From Nitrobacter sp. NHB1 (lineage in GTDB: Bacteria > Pseudomonadota > Alphaproteobacteria > Rhizobiales > Xanthobacteraceae), in contig NZ_JBAMDA010000001.1 in NCBI RefSeq assembly GCF_036964665.1, positions 2,828,001 to 2,892,000 on the forward strand: 64,000 bases of DNA, read 5' to 3'. How positions within the stretch are numbered: position 1 is the stretch's first letter; every line of letters begins with the position of its first letter. The notes under the pieces were generated by a model that was not told where the DNA came from, did not search any database, and worked only from the letters and a program-made list of their open reading frames with translations. Shown here piece after piece: positions 9,985 to 18,182 of the stretch. The translations under genes and the position numbers were made by a program.

Positions 9985-10061
9985 CGCGTCATGCGCGGAC
10001 TTGATCCGCGCATCCATCTCTTTGAAGGAGGATGGATTGCCGGGTCAAGCCCGGCAATGAC
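9985..10061. repeat. Paired-hairpin palindromic repeat (CTTGA/TCAAG apex)
   Basis: Two perfect 9-bp hairpins in tandem: 9991-10013 with apex CTTGA and 10036-10058 with apex TCAAG. Between them, ATCCATC and GATGGAT also pair. The right half is an inverted version of the left half in which the stem bases differ but pair. It lies between dihydroorotase and a convergent small gene and could also stop transcription. Confidence 0.8.
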
Positions 10062-10109
10062 ATTCAAAGCTTCCGTCAAACATGAACGCTATAGAAGCCA
10101 GACCGGGGT

Positions 10110-10376
10110 TTATTGCTTCGCGAGCGCGATGGAGAACTCGCCGTTCCGGACGCGGCCCGCAAGACCTTCGACGAACGTCGCCACGGCGTCCTCGCCATAG
10201 GTACTGACGAGTTCCGCGAAAGCCGCAAACAAGCTCGCCTGCGCCAGACAATCGCCGTCGACGCCGTCATGCCGCGCCTCGGCCCACGCTTCGTTGAGGT
10301 AACTCAGCGCAGCCTGTTTCTGCTCCTGATCGGGCAGCGGATCGCGGGCCGGGCTGAATGCAAATGGCTGGCGCAT
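10110..10376 (-). CDS. Small conserved hypothetical protein
   Basis: An 88-residue soluble protein, rich in Ala/Glu/Leu, predicted mostly helical, with no signal peptide, membrane segment or cysteine cluster. I do not recognise the family. Its coding potential rests on normal high-GC third positions and on being free of overlap with other genes. It is convergent with dihydroorotase. Confidence 0.6.
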   Translation of the reverse strand: MRQPFAFSPARDPLPDQEQKQAALSYLNEAWAEARHDGVDGDCLAQASLFAAFAELVSTYGEDAVATFVEGLAGRVRNGEFSIALAKQ

Positions 10377-10573
10377 GAAAATTCCGGGGCGTTTGACGAA
10401 ACGAAGCGCTTAACGGCCGTGGTTTAGCACGCGAATCGGGGCCGGACAGCCAGTTCTTTAAGAAAGGTTAACGCGGCTTTTCGTATTTGACGCGGAATCC
10501 GGGAGGCATTCAGTGGAAATCGAAAAGAACCTGAGATGCGGGTCCGCGGGCCTAATGTGCGACAGGCCGGAGA

Positions 10574-10951
10574 TCAGTTTGCGTATCTGGCGGTCAGGTC
10601 GCGGGAAATCTTCGCGCCTTCCGCGATATAGCGGCGGATGGCGACATTCGCGGCCGGCGTGCAGACCCGGTAGGTCTGCTGGAATCCGTTATAGCCGCGG
10701 TTGAAGCCAGCGATCATTCTGGCGCGGCGCTCGCCGGAAGGCGTTTCGGCGTCGATCAGGGCCTGCATTTCATTGCGCCATTTCGCGCCTTCGTTGGCGC
10801 CGCAGATGCCGCGCAGATAATGCAGCGTGCCGAGGATCTCGGCCAGCCGCTGCAGGTCGCCGTCGAACGGCGCAGCCCCTTCCTGCGCGCGCGCGGGCAG
10901 CGCGCCACAGAGTGCAGTCACCAGAACAACGGCAAAAACCGATTTGCGCAT
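10574..10951 (-). CDS. TIGR02301-family secreted protein
   Basis: A 125-residue exported protein with signal peptide (SVFAVVLVTALCGALPARAQ) and a mature region with the hallmark order LQRLAEILGTLHYLRGICG, EMQALIDAE, FNRGYNGFQ, VCTPAANVAIRRYI. This matches the alphaproteobacterial TIGR02301 family, whose function is unknown. Two cysteines in the mature domain could form a disulfide. ATG 10951 begins the signal peptide directly and is preferred over the upstream in-frame ATG 11026. Confidence 0.82.
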   Translation of the reverse strand: MRKSVFAVVLVTALCGALPARAQEGAAPFDGDLQRLAEILGTLHYLRGICGANEGAKWRNEMQALIDAETPSGERRARMIAGFNRGYNGFQQTYRVCTPAANVAIRRYIAEGAKISRDLTARYAN

Positions 10952-11029
10952 AAAGGGTCCAGAATCCGTCGTGATATGCCTTTTCAATGCGATGGAAGCA
11001 AGTCGGCGTAGGGCTTTCGACGCCACGGC

Positions 11030-11461
11030 TCAAGCGCCGACGAGCCGCCGCGCCGAATCGATGATGGTTTGCAGCCCCTCGGTGAGCCGCAGATCGCCCG
11101 GCAGTTCCGGGGCGACCCAACGGAAGGCGTCGAGTTCGTCGTTGAGAACGGGCTCGCCGGCGATCCAGCGCGCCGCAAACGACATCACCAGGTAATGTCC
11201 GTGGCCGGGTTGGGTCGGAATCACCTCCCGCCAGCCCGCGAGACCGACGATCTCGACCGTGAGGCCGGTTTCCTCGGCCACCTCGCGATGCAGTGCCTCG
11301 GCCATGGTCTCGCCGAATTCGACGCGCCCGCCGGGCAGGGAATGCAAGCCCCTGCCGGGTGGCCGGGCGCGGCGCACCAGTAAAATCTTGCCGTCGCGAA
11401 AGATCGCGGCGCTGACGGCGAGCCGGGGTCTTTGAGGCGGCGCGGGCGGAACCGGCGGCAT
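11030..11461 (-). CDS. Nudix hydrolase
   Basis: A 143-residue Nudix protein with a full Nudix box, GGRVEFGETMAEALHREV followed by AEETGL, which coordinates Mg2+ for cleavage of nucleoside diphosphate-linked substrates. A Pro-rich N-terminus precedes the domain. It resembles ADP-ribose/NADH pyrophosphatase-like family members; the substrate cannot be assigned. It lies just upstream of the TIGR02301 gene on the same strand (78 bases between stop and next start), possibly one transcript. Confidence 0.88.
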   Translation of the reverse strand: MPPVPPAPPQRPRLAVSAAIFRDGKILLVRRARPPGRGLHSLPGGRVEFGETMAEALHREVAEETGLTVEIVGLAGWREVIPTQPGHGHYLVMSFAARWIAGEPVLNDELDAFRWVAPELPGDLRLTEGLQTIIDSARRLVGA

Positions 11462-11465
11462 CAGG

Positions 11466-11509
11466 GCATGATCCCGAAAAGTGGAAACAGTTTTCGGATA
11501 AGATCATGC
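11466..11509. repeat. GCATGATC-bounded palindromic repeat, copy 1
   Basis: Bounded by GCATGATC and GATCATGC, with an inner 7-bp stem CCGAAAA/TTTTCGG. Copies at 35762-35805 and 38282-38321 keep the same outline but use a different, compensated inner stem (CGCCAAA/TTTGGCG). Confidence 0.75.
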
Positions 11510-11530
11510 TCAATCAAAAGGGTAAGGGCT

Positions 11531-11563
11531 AGAGTCTGATTCAACGCAGTTGGATCAGACTCT
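11531..11563. repeat. Palindrome immediately at the 3' end of the next gene
   Basis: A 14-pair hairpin (10 perfect pairs AGAGTCTGAT/ATCAGACTCT, then one G-T wobble and three further pairs) with apex CGCAG. It overlaps the last bases of the minus-strand gene ending at 11562 and resembles, in its AGAG...CTCT ends, the TGGAA-apex hairpins elsewhere in the window. It could act as a transcription stop. Confidence 0.6.
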
Positions 11564-12074
11564 AGTGGCTCATGATATAATCGACGTCGGCTTCGCCACC
11601 CTGTCCGTTGATGATGCCGCCGGCCCGTGCGACCAGCGGCTTGACCCAGCCGGACGCCTCGGTCGCCAGCGCTGCGCGGGTCTTGTCCTGACGGGCTTGC
11701 TGCATCGCCGAAGCCACGGCGGTCAGGATGAAGGTCATGGTGGCGGTCAGCTTGTCGAATTTGGCGCGAATGTCGGGGGCGGCCTGATCATAGGCCTCGA
11801 TCGCGAGATCGCGCGCCTTGAAATTAGAGGCCATGAAATGCTCGCGGTAAGTCAGGGGTTGCCAGCTCAGGAAATCCTCAGCGCAATCGGGGATGTCCGG
11901 AATCATCTCGAGCATCATGATGGCTTCGTTGAAATGATTGAGATAGTCGGTCGCAAGACCCGTTTGCGGGTTGATGTTGGCGGCCGACAGCATGGCCGCC
12001 CTGCCGGCCCTGTTCAGGTCGGTCTGCGTCGCGATCGCCGGAGAGAGGGATGATTCGTCGGCCGTCGATGTCAT
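11562..12074 (-). CDS. Conserved hypothetical protein
   Basis: A 170-residue soluble protein with no signal peptide or membrane helix. It is largely helical and acidic and contains an Asn-Pro rich early segment (AANINPQTGLATDYLNHFNE) followed by PDIPDCAEDFLSWQPLTY. The look is that of a conserved family-restricted protein; I cannot name a function. Its stop lies inside a palindrome. Divergent from the SRAP gene, with 63 bases between starts. Confidence 0.7.
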   Translation of the reverse strand: MTSTADESSLSPAIATQTDLNRAGRAAMLSAANINPQTGLATDYLNHFNEAIMMLEMIPDIPDCAEDFLSWQPLTYREHFMASNFKARDLAIEAYDQAAPDIRAKFDKLTATMTFILTAVASAMQQARQDKTRAALATEASGWVKPLVARAGGIINGQGGEADVDYIMSH

Positions 12075-12137
12075 TCGTCCCAGTGTTGGACGCCGGGATT
12101 AAAACGGACTGAATGTCGCACCTGTTTGGATGACGAA

Positions 12138-12904
12138 ATGTGTGGACGCTACGTGATCCTGTCGCCGCCGGAGGCGATGCGTCAGGCTTTTGGCTACGCC
12201 GAACAGCCGAATTTCCCGGCCGGTATAATATTGCGCCGACTCAGCCGGTTCCGGTGGTTATCCGCGAGAATGGCGGCCGGCATTTTCGCCTGATGCGGTG
12301 GGGCCTGATTCCGGCCTGGGTCAGGGAGCCCCGGCAGTTCGCCCTCGTCATCAACGCCCGCGCCGAGACGGTGCTGGACAAGCCCGCTTTCAAAAACGCA
12401 ATGAAACGTCGCCGCTGCCTGTTGCCAGTCGACGGATACTACGAATGGCATCAATCGGAGGGGCGCAAGCGGCCGTTCTTCATCCGGCCGCACAACGGCG
12501 GGTTGATTGCCTTCGCGGGACTTTCCGAGACCTGGGTCGGGCCGAACGGCGAGGAACTCGATACCGTCGCCATCGTTACCACGGCGGCGCGCGGCGCTCT
12601 CGCGATCCTGCACCCGCGAGTGCCAGTGGTGATCGCGCCTCAGGATTACGCGCGCTGGCTCGACGGCGATGCCACCGACGCCGGAGCGGCCATGCGGTTG
12701 CTGCGTGCGCCGGATGACGGCGCATTCGTCTGGCATGAGGTGTCGACGCGCGTGAACCGTGTCGCCAACGACGACGCGCAACTGCTGCTGCCGATCTCCG
12801 AGGAGCAGGCGGAAGCCGAGGCGTCGAAGGTCACAAAGAAGGCCATAGCGCGCAAAGCTGCGCCTGTGGCCTCTGGCGACGACGGTCAGGGATCGTTGTT
12901 TTGA
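12138..12904 (+). pseudogene. SRAP (YedK/HMCES-like) gene with a frameshift near 12216-12221
   Basis: The protein begins MCGRYVILSPPEA from ATG 12138, the canonical SRAP start in which Cys2 forms the DNA-protein crosslink at abasic sites. After NFPA the frame is lost; the rest (RYNIAPTQP, MRWGLIPAWV, NARAETV, PVDGYYEW, ILHPRVPV, VSTRVN) continues one frame over, to 12904. One missing base in the CCCGGCCGG run at 12214-12222 explains this. All later family motifs, including the active-site Asn, Glu and His, are intact, so the damage is recent or a sequencing error. A GTG at 12140 opens the second frame but would lack Cys2. About 254 residues if repaired. Confidence 0.8.
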
Positions 12905-12940
12905 CCCGCCAGTGATGAATTGAGGTCAGATCAGCTTCCC

Positions 12941-13023
12941 CGTCATTGCGAGCGAAGCGAAGCAATCCAGGAGTCACTTCGAAAGACTGGATTGCTTCGT
13001 CGCTTGCGCTCCTCGCAATGACG
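12941..13023. repeat. 83-bp inverted repeat (GTCATTGCGAG type), copy 1
   Basis: Arms CGTCATTGCGAG...GCAATCCAG and CTGGATTGC...CTCGCAATGACG face each other. One arm is shorter than the other. An element of the same length in the opposite orientation lies at 25799-25881. It sits between the SRAP gene and a convergent FAD-linked oxidase. Confidence 0.8.
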
Positions 13024-13111
13024 ATGATTCAAACTCCTTTTATCCCGCGCTATCAAGCGTCGGGCTTGCCGCTGTTGAGCCATGTCGCGAACACAACCTT
13101 TGCGAACCCGG

Positions 13112-14548
13112 TTACAGCACCTTGCCCGGATTCATGATGCCGAGAGGATCGAGCAGCGCCTTGATGCCGCGCATCAATTCGATCGCCGTCTTGTCCTTCA
13201 CGCCGGGCAGGTCATCGCGCTTCAGCACGCCGATACCGTGCTCGGCGGAAATCGAGCCGCCCATCCGCAGCGCGATGGCGAAGACGACGGCATTGACGTC
13301 GTGCCATCGATCGAGAAATTCCTGCGCCGTCATCCTGCCCACGGGCTGGCTGACGTTGTAGTGGATGTTGCCGTCTCCGAGGTGGCCGAACGGGACCGGA
13401 CGCGCGCCCGGAATGAGCTTCTTCACGGCGGCATCGGCCTCGGCGATGAAGGCGGGCACGGCGGCGACCGGCACCGAGATATCGTGCTTGATCGAGCCGC
13501 CCTCCCGCTTCTGCGTCGGCGAGATCGTCTCGCGCAGTTTCCAGAACGCCGCGCGCTGTTGAAGACTGGCCGCGATCACCGCATCCTCGACGATGCCGTC
13601 CGCCATGCCGCGCCCGAGAATGGCTTCCAGCATGGCGCGGGCATCGTCGCGCGACGACGAGATTTCCATCAGCACGTACCAGGGATGACGGTTTTGAAGG
13701 GGATCGCGGACGTCGGCGCCGTGCTTGACGCACATGTCGACGCAGGTCTCGGCGAGCAACTCGAAGCTGGTCAGGCTGCCGGCGGCTTCGGCCTGAGAGA
13801 TGGCCAGCAGTTTCAGGGCATCGGCCGGCGATGTCAGGCCGACAAAGGCGGTTTCCACCGCGCGCGGTGTTGGAAACAGCTTCAGGACCGCGGCGGTGAT
13901 GATGCCGAGCGTGCCCTCGGCGCCGATGAACAGGTTGCGCAGGTCGTAGCCGGTATTGTCCTTTTTCAGCTTCGACAGGCCGTTGAGGATGCGGCCGTCG
14001 GCCAGCACCACTTCGAGGCCGAGCGCCAGGTCGCGCGCCACGCCGAACGCCAGCGCGCCGGTGCCGCCGGCATTGGTCGAGAGATTGCCGCCGATGGTGC
14101 AGCTTCCCTCGGCGGCGAGCGACAGGGGAAACAAGCGATCGGCCTCGCTGGCGCGCCGCTGGACGGTCTGCAGCACCGCGCCGGCCTCGACCGTCATGGT
14201 GTTGGACGCGGTATCGATCTCGCGGATTTTGTCCATCCGCCGCGTTGAGACCACCACCTCGCTGTTGTGCGGCGTCTGTCCGCCGACGAGACCGGTATTG
14301 CCGCCCTGCGGCACCAGCGCGATCCGGTGTTCGGTCGCGAGCTTGCAGATCGCGGACACCTCTACTGTTGATGCGGGGCGCAGCACCAGCGGGGAGCGGC
14401 CATGAAACAGGTTGCGCTCCTCGGTGAGGTATTGCGCCAGCTCGCTGGCGTCGGTCACCGCGTATTTGTCGCCGACGATGGCCGCAAAGCGCGCGATCAG
14501 ATCGGGCGACAGCGGCGGCAGCGCGGTTTTTGGCGGAGCGATAGTCAT
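13112..14548 (-). CDS. FAD-linked oxidase (D-2-hydroxyacid dehydrogenase type)
   Basis: A 478-residue flavoprotein of the FAD_binding_4/FAD-oxidase_C (GlcD/D2HGDH) family. The FAD-binding half contains VPQGGNTGLVGGQTP and TVEAGAVLQ; the middle contains NTGYDLRNLFIGAEGTLGIITA; the C-terminal domain has the metal-ligand histidines in FGHLGDGNIHYNV and AEHGIGVLKR. Members oxidise D-2-hydroxyglutarate, D-lactate or glycolate and pass electrons to a carrier such as electron transfer flavoprotein. An etfBA operon lies at 51.4 kb in this window. It is 10 bases downstream of sua5. Confidence 0.87.
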   Translation of the reverse strand: MTIAPPKTALPPLSPDLIARFAAIVGDKYAVTDASELAQYLTEERNLFHGRSPLVLRPASTVEVSAICKLATEHRIALVPQGGNTGLVGGQTPHNSEVVVSTRRMDKIREIDTASNTMTVEAGAVLQTVQRRASEADRLFPLSLAAEGSCTIGGNLSTNAGGTGALAFGVARDLALGLEVVLADGRILNGLSKLKKDNTGYDLRNLFIGAEGTLGIITAAVLKLFPTPRAVETAFVGLTSPADALKLLAISQAEAAGSLTSFELLAETCVDMCVKHGADVRDPLQNRHPWYVLMEISSSRDDARAMLEAILGRGMADGIVEDAVIAASLQQRAAFWKLRETISPTQKREGGSIKHDISVPVAAVPAFIAEADAAVKKLIPGARPVPFGHLGDGNIHYNVSQPVGRMTAQEFLDRWHDVNAVVFAIALRMGGSISAEHGIGVLKRDDLPGVKDKTAIELMRGIKALLDPLGIMNPGKVL

Positions 14549-14558
14549 GGAGTGCCGA

Positions 14559-15545
14559 TCAGCCTTGCGGCGCGGCGGCGCGGCGCAGCCGGTCGTTGAT
14601 GGCTTCCCCGAGTCCGTCGTCGGGAACCGGCATCACCGCGATGGTCTGCGCGCCGCTGGCGTCGAGGGCGCGAAGATAGCCGAAAAGATTGGTCGCGGCC
14701 TCCTTGAGATCGCCGCGCTCGGACAGATTCATCACGGCGGCCGCGGTGTCGATGCCCGCCGGATCGACTGGGCCGAAGGCCAGCAGCGCCTCGCCGCACC
14801 TAAGGCTGGCGGCATTGAGCCGCACCCTGGCGCGCGGCGCGTAGTGTGAGGCCAGCATCCCCGACGCCAGCGGTTGTCCATCGGCCGCGCCGGGATCGGG
14901 CGGCGCCAGAGTGCTGCCGAGCACGCGCTCGATGTCGGCGCGCGGAATTCCGCCGGGACGCAGCAATGTCGGCCGGTCGAAACAGCCGACGATGGTGGAT
15001 TCGACCCCGACCTCGACCGGTCCGCCATCGACGATGAGGTCGATCCGCCCCGCGAGATCGCTCTGCACATGCGCCGCTGTCGTCGGCGAGACATGGCCGG
15101 ACAGGTTGGCGGACGGCGCGACGACCGCGCCGCCGAATCCGCGCAGGATATCGCGCGCCACCGGGTGGGCGGGAACCCGCAGCGCGATCGTGCCGAGGCC
15201 CGCGGTGGCAAGATCGGCCACCGAGCAGCGTGGGGCCTTCGGCAGCACCAGCGTCAGCGGGCCTGGCCAGAGTGCGCTGGCGAGCGCGAGGGCCGTTGCA
15301 TCGAACCGGGCGATCCGTTGCGCGGCGGCGAGATCGCCGACATGGGCGATCAGCGGATTGAATGCGGGCCTGCCCTTGGCCTGGTAAAGTCGCGCGACGG
15401 CTTCCGCATTGGCGGCGTCGGCGCCGAGCCCGTAGACCGTCTCGGTGGGGAACGCGACCAGCCCGCCGTCGCGGAGCACCCGCGCGGCTGCCGCCGTCGC
15501 GGCCTCGCCGGCCGGTCGAATCTGCGTTGTCAGGTCCACGGCCAT
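14559..15545 (-). CDS. tsaC: L-threonylcarbamoyladenylate synthase (Sua5/TsaC)
   Basis: A 328-residue long-form (Sua5-like) enzyme: YrdC domain over residues 1-200 with FPTETVYGLGADA, KGRPAFNPLIAHV and SANLSGHVSPT, then a linker and a C-terminal Sua5 domain (SGMLASHYAPRARVRL). It makes threonylcarbamoyl-AMP for the t6A37 modification of ANN-decoding tRNAs. The adjacent tRNA-Pro on the other strand is not a substrate. The FAD-linked oxidase follows after 10 bases, so they probably share a transcript. Confidence 0.92.
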   Translation of the reverse strand: MAVDLTTQIRPAGEAATAAAARVLRDGGLVAFPTETVYGLGADAANAEAVARLYQAKGRPAFNPLIAHVGDLAAAQRIARFDATALALASALWPGPLTLVLPKAPRCSVADLATAGLGTIALRVPAHPVARDILRGFGGAVVAPSANLSGHVSPTTAAHVQSDLAGRIDLIVDGGPVEVGVESTIVGCFDRPTLLRPGGIPRADIERVLGSTLAPPDPGAADGQPLASGMLASHYAPRARVRLNAASLRCGEALLAFGPVDPAGIDTAAAVMNLSERGDLKEAATNLFGYLRALDASGAQTIAVMPVPDDGLGEAINDRLRRAAAPQG

Positions 15546-15612
15546 GGGAATCTCGGCTCTCGATTCAGCTTCTTGCGGTGCGCGAAACCCAAGGCTATAA
15601 GCCGCGTCTTGT

Positions 15613-15689
15613 CGGAGTGTGGCTCAGCCCGGTAGAGCACTGCGTTCGGGACGCAGGGGTCGCAGGTTCGAATCCTGCCACTCCGACCA
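15613..15689 (+). tRNA. tRNA-Pro (anticodon CGG)
   Basis: A 77-base cloverleaf with encoded CCA. Acceptor CGGAGTG pairs with CACTCCG; D arm GCTC/GAGC; anticodon arm CTGCG-TTCGGGA-CGCAG gives anticodon CGG; T arm GCAGG-TTCGAAT-CCTGC; discriminator A, then CCA at 15687-15689. Its 3' end is partly repeated immediately downstream. Confidence 0.95.
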
Positions 15690-15718
15690 TTATTTCGCCA
15701 CTCCGACCGTTATTTCAA
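15679..15718. repeat. Tandem 20-bp repeat of the tRNA-Pro 3' end
   Basis: CCACTCCGACC followed by ATTATTTCG is directly repeated as CCACTCCGACC followed by GTTATTTCA. The first unit contains the end of the tRNA acceptor stem and CCA. This is the layout left by an integrase attachment event or slippage; no integrase gene is nearby. Confidence 0.6.
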
Positions 15719-15958
15719 TGACTTATAATTTCGATGCATCGGCCGCGCAACGCCGCGCGCGACGAATTGACCTGTCACGCGTATTTGGGCGGTATGCTAG
15801 GCGCTAGTGCTCGTATACGGGTCGGATCGCCGGTCGAGGCGGACGCGAATGCATTCCCGGTTTTAAGACCTCGATATGCGTGGACTCCGGCCTTTCGATG
15901 CGGTCGCATCCGAAGCGTTGACCGAAGCTGGAGCGTGACCGCGGGTTGGGTCAAACGC
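15719..15958. other. Non-coding stretch between tRNA-Pro and the cbbF leader
   Basis: No convincing gene. Open frames here lack a ribosome binding site and have irregular codon use. A divergent cbbR, often found next to cbb operons, is not present. Confidence 0.5.
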
Positions 15959-16002
15959 GATCATATAATGAAGAATTCGGGATCATATAAGAAGAATTTT
16001 GG
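15959..16002. promoter_or_regulatory. 22-bp AT-rich tandem repeat upstream of cbbF
   Basis: GATCATATAATGAAGAATTCGG (15959-15980) is followed directly by a second copy with two differences and a one-base shift (15981-16002). It is much more AT-rich than its surroundings and starts 159 bases before the cbbF ATG. The position fits an activator site such as CbbR, a LysR-type regulator, but this is inference. A 49-codon frame from 15968 to 16117 runs through it and abuts the cbbF ATG; I do not regard it as a gene. Confidence 0.45.
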
Positions 16003-16117
16003 TTCGATGAAGGATATTGAAATTGTACTTACTACGTGTAACGAGTCAAACATCATCAACGCTCTGGAAAACGGCAAATCGACAGTCTGCCGATCATGGC
16101 CGAGGGGAGGCAACTGA

Positions 16118-17155
16118 ATGAGCCGAGAGCTGACACTGCAGAACAGGATGGACGCAGAAGCGGGGCCGGATCCGCTTCGCCAGGCAGTGAAGGAAGCCGT
16201 GGCTGCGCTTGCGCAGGCTGCGATCGATATTTCCGATCTGACGTGCCGCGGCGCCTTGGCCGGGATCACCGGAGAGGCACAAGGACGCAACAGCGACGGG
16301 GATGTTCAGAAGGATCTCGATGTTCGCGCCGATCAAATCATCCGCGACGCTCTCAGTGCCCTGCCGATCGCCGTGCTTGCCTCGGAGGAAATGGCGGGAC
16401 TGGACATTCTGAATCCGGGCGCGCCGATCAGCGTTGCGTTCGATCCGCTGGATGGCTCGTCGAACATCAACACGAACATGTCGGTGGGCACGATTTTTTC
16501 AATCATGCCCACGCCGCCCGATGCCAGCGCCGCCTTTACCCAGGCCGGCAGCGCGCAGCTTGCGGCTGGTTTCGTTGTCTACGGCCCACAAACCTCTCTC
16601 GTCCTTACCCTCGGGCAGGGTGTCGATATCTTTACGCTCGATCGCGTCGAGAGGGTGTTCAAGCTCACGGGATCGATGATGCAGATCCCGGCGGATGCAA
16701 GCGAGTTCGCGGCCAACACCTCGAACAGGAGGCACTGGGATTTACCGGTTCGCGCCTATATCGATGAATGCCTCATGGGAGCCGATGGACCGGGCGGCAA
16801 GGATTTCAACATGCGCTGGATCGGCTCGCTGGTCGCGGAGGCTTTCCGCATTCTCATTCGCGGCGGCATCTTCCTCTATCCCGGTGATGCTCGGGATGGC
16901 TACGAAGAAGGGCGCCTGCGCCTGGTCTACGAGGCGCATCCGATGGCATTCATCATCGAGCAAGCGGGCGGTGGCGCCTCCACCGGACGAAAACGAATTC
17001 TCGATATCGTGCCCCACAGCCTCCATCAGCGAGTTCCACTGATCATGGGTTCGATCAAGAACGTCCAGCGGCTTGAACACATGCACACGGTCCCCGACGT
17101 CGCTTTGGAAGCAAATGCGCCGTTGTTCGGGTATCGCGGCCTGTTTCGCGTTTGA
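16118..17155 (+). CDS. cbbF: Fructose-1,6-bisphosphatase class I (Calvin cycle)
   Basis: A 345-residue class I FBPase. Metal and substrate residues are seen in [23 protein letters not shown], and the signature [21 protein letters not shown]-terminal [21 protein letters not shown] is also typical. It removes phosphate from fructose 1,6-bisphosphate, and often sedoheptulose bisphosphate, in regeneration of ribulose bisphosphate. GGGAGG lies just before the start. cbbP begins 20 bases after the stop. Confidence 0.95.
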   Translation: MSRELTLQNRMDAEAGPDPLRQAVKEAVAALAQAAIDISDLTCRGALAGITGEAQGRNSDGDVQKDLDVRADQIIRDALSALPIAVLASEEMAGLDILNPGAPISVAFDPLDGSSNINTNMSVGTIFSIMPTPPDASAAFTQAGSAQLAAGFVVYGPQTSLVLTLGQGVDIFTLDRVERVFKLTGSMMQIPADASEFAANTSNRRHWDLPVRAYIDECLMGADGPGGKDFNMRWIGSLVAEAFRILIRGGIFLYPGDARDGYEEGRLRLVYEAHPMAFIIEQAGGGASTGRKRILDIVPHSLHQRVPLIMGSIKNVQRLEHMHTVPDVALEANAPLFGYRGLFRV

Positions 17156-17175
17156 ATTGAAGGGCTGTCGCAATC

Positions 17176-18048
17176 GTGTCCAGGAAGCATCCAATCATTT
17201 CAATCACGGGTTCGTCGGGCGCAGGCACGACATCCGTCAAGCGGACTTTCGAGCAGATTTTCCGCCGCGAGAATGTCGTCGCCGCCTATATCGAAGGAGA
17301 CGCGTTCCACCGTTACAATCGTGTCGAAATGCGCACCCAAATGGCCGAGGAATCGGATCGGGGCAACAAGCATTTCAGTCACTTCAGTCCCGACACCAAT
17401 TTGTTCGCCGAACTGGAGACTGTGTTCCGGAGCTATAGCGAAACCGGAACCGGCAACACGCGTTACTATATCCACGACGATGTGGAATCCGCGAAGCACG
17501 GGGTCCCACCCGGGACGTTCACCGACTGGCGGCCGCTGCCCGAGAACTCGGACCTGTTATTTTACGAAGGTCTGCACGGGGCGGTCGTGACCGACAAGGT
17601 GAATGTCGCCCAATATGCGGATCTCAAGATCGGCGTTGTTCCCGTAATCAATCTCGAATGGATCCAGAAGCTGCATCGGGATCGCAGCGCGCGGGGCTAT
17701 TCCACCGAGGCGGTTACCGACACCATCCTTCGGAGGATGCCGGATTACGTCAACTATATCTGTCCTCAGTTCGCCGAGACGGACATCAACTTCCAGCGCG
17801 TGCCGACGGTGGATACGTCAAATCCGTTCATCGCCCGGTGGATACCCACGCCCGACGAATCGATGGTCGTGATCCGTCTCAAGAACCCGCGCGGCATCGA
17901 CTTCCCGTACCTGCTGTCGATGATCCCGAACAGCTTCATGTCGCGCGCGAACTCGATTGTCATTCACGGGTCCAAGCTGGATCTCGCGATGCAGTTGATT
18001 CTGACGCCGCTGATCCTTCAGCTCATCGAGCGGAAGAAGCGGGCATGA
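17176..18048 (+). CDS. cbbP: Phosphoribulokinase
   Basis: A 290-residue PRK of the bacterial class I type. The P-loop reads ITGSSGAGTTSVK near residues 9-21 and is followed by EGDAFHRYNR (catalytic aspartate region), then YIHDDVES and FYEGLHGAVV. It phosphorylates ribulose 5-phosphate to the RuBisCO substrate and is diagnostic for the Calvin cycle. Start is GTG 17176 with a weak Shine-Dalgarno, so it may depend on coupling with cbbF. Its stop overlaps a short frame by 4 bases. Confidence 0.95.
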   Translation: MSRKHPIISITGSSGAGTTSVKRTFEQIFRRENVVAAYIEGDAFHRYNRVEMRTQMAEESDRGNKHFSHFSPDTNLFAELETVFRSYSETGTGNTRYYIHDDVESAKHGVPPGTFTDWRPLPENSDLLFYEGLHGAVVTDKVNVAQYADLKIGVVPVINLEWIQKLHRDRSARGYSTEAVTDTILRRMPDYVNYICPQFAETDINFQRVPTVDTSNPFIARWIPTPDESMVVIRLKNPRGIDFPYLLSMIPNSFMSRANSIVIHGSKLDLAMQLILTPLILQLIERKKRA

Positions 18049-18182
18049 GTGAACCGATCGCATTTCAGCAAGCGGCAACCTCGGCCGCGTCGAAACGGGG
18101 CGTGACTAAAAATATGATCGCGCTCAGCGCGACTTCTTATCAGGGCAGCCAAATGGGGAGGGAACCGACATGGCGCGCATAA
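18045..18182 (+). other. Possible 45-codon coupled frame between cbbP and cbbA
   Basis: ATG 18045 overlaps the cbbP stop as ATGA and the frame (MSEPIAFQQAATS...) ends at 18182 inside cbbA. It occupies the place where a transketolase gene is found in many cbb operons. It may be a coupled leader, a remnant of a deleted gene start, or chance. Confidence 0.3.

Noticed and set aside
15734-16117. Open frame upstream of cbbF that could encode a small protein
   Set aside because: It crosses the tandem repeat, lacks a ribosome binding site, and its composition changes abruptly at the repeat.
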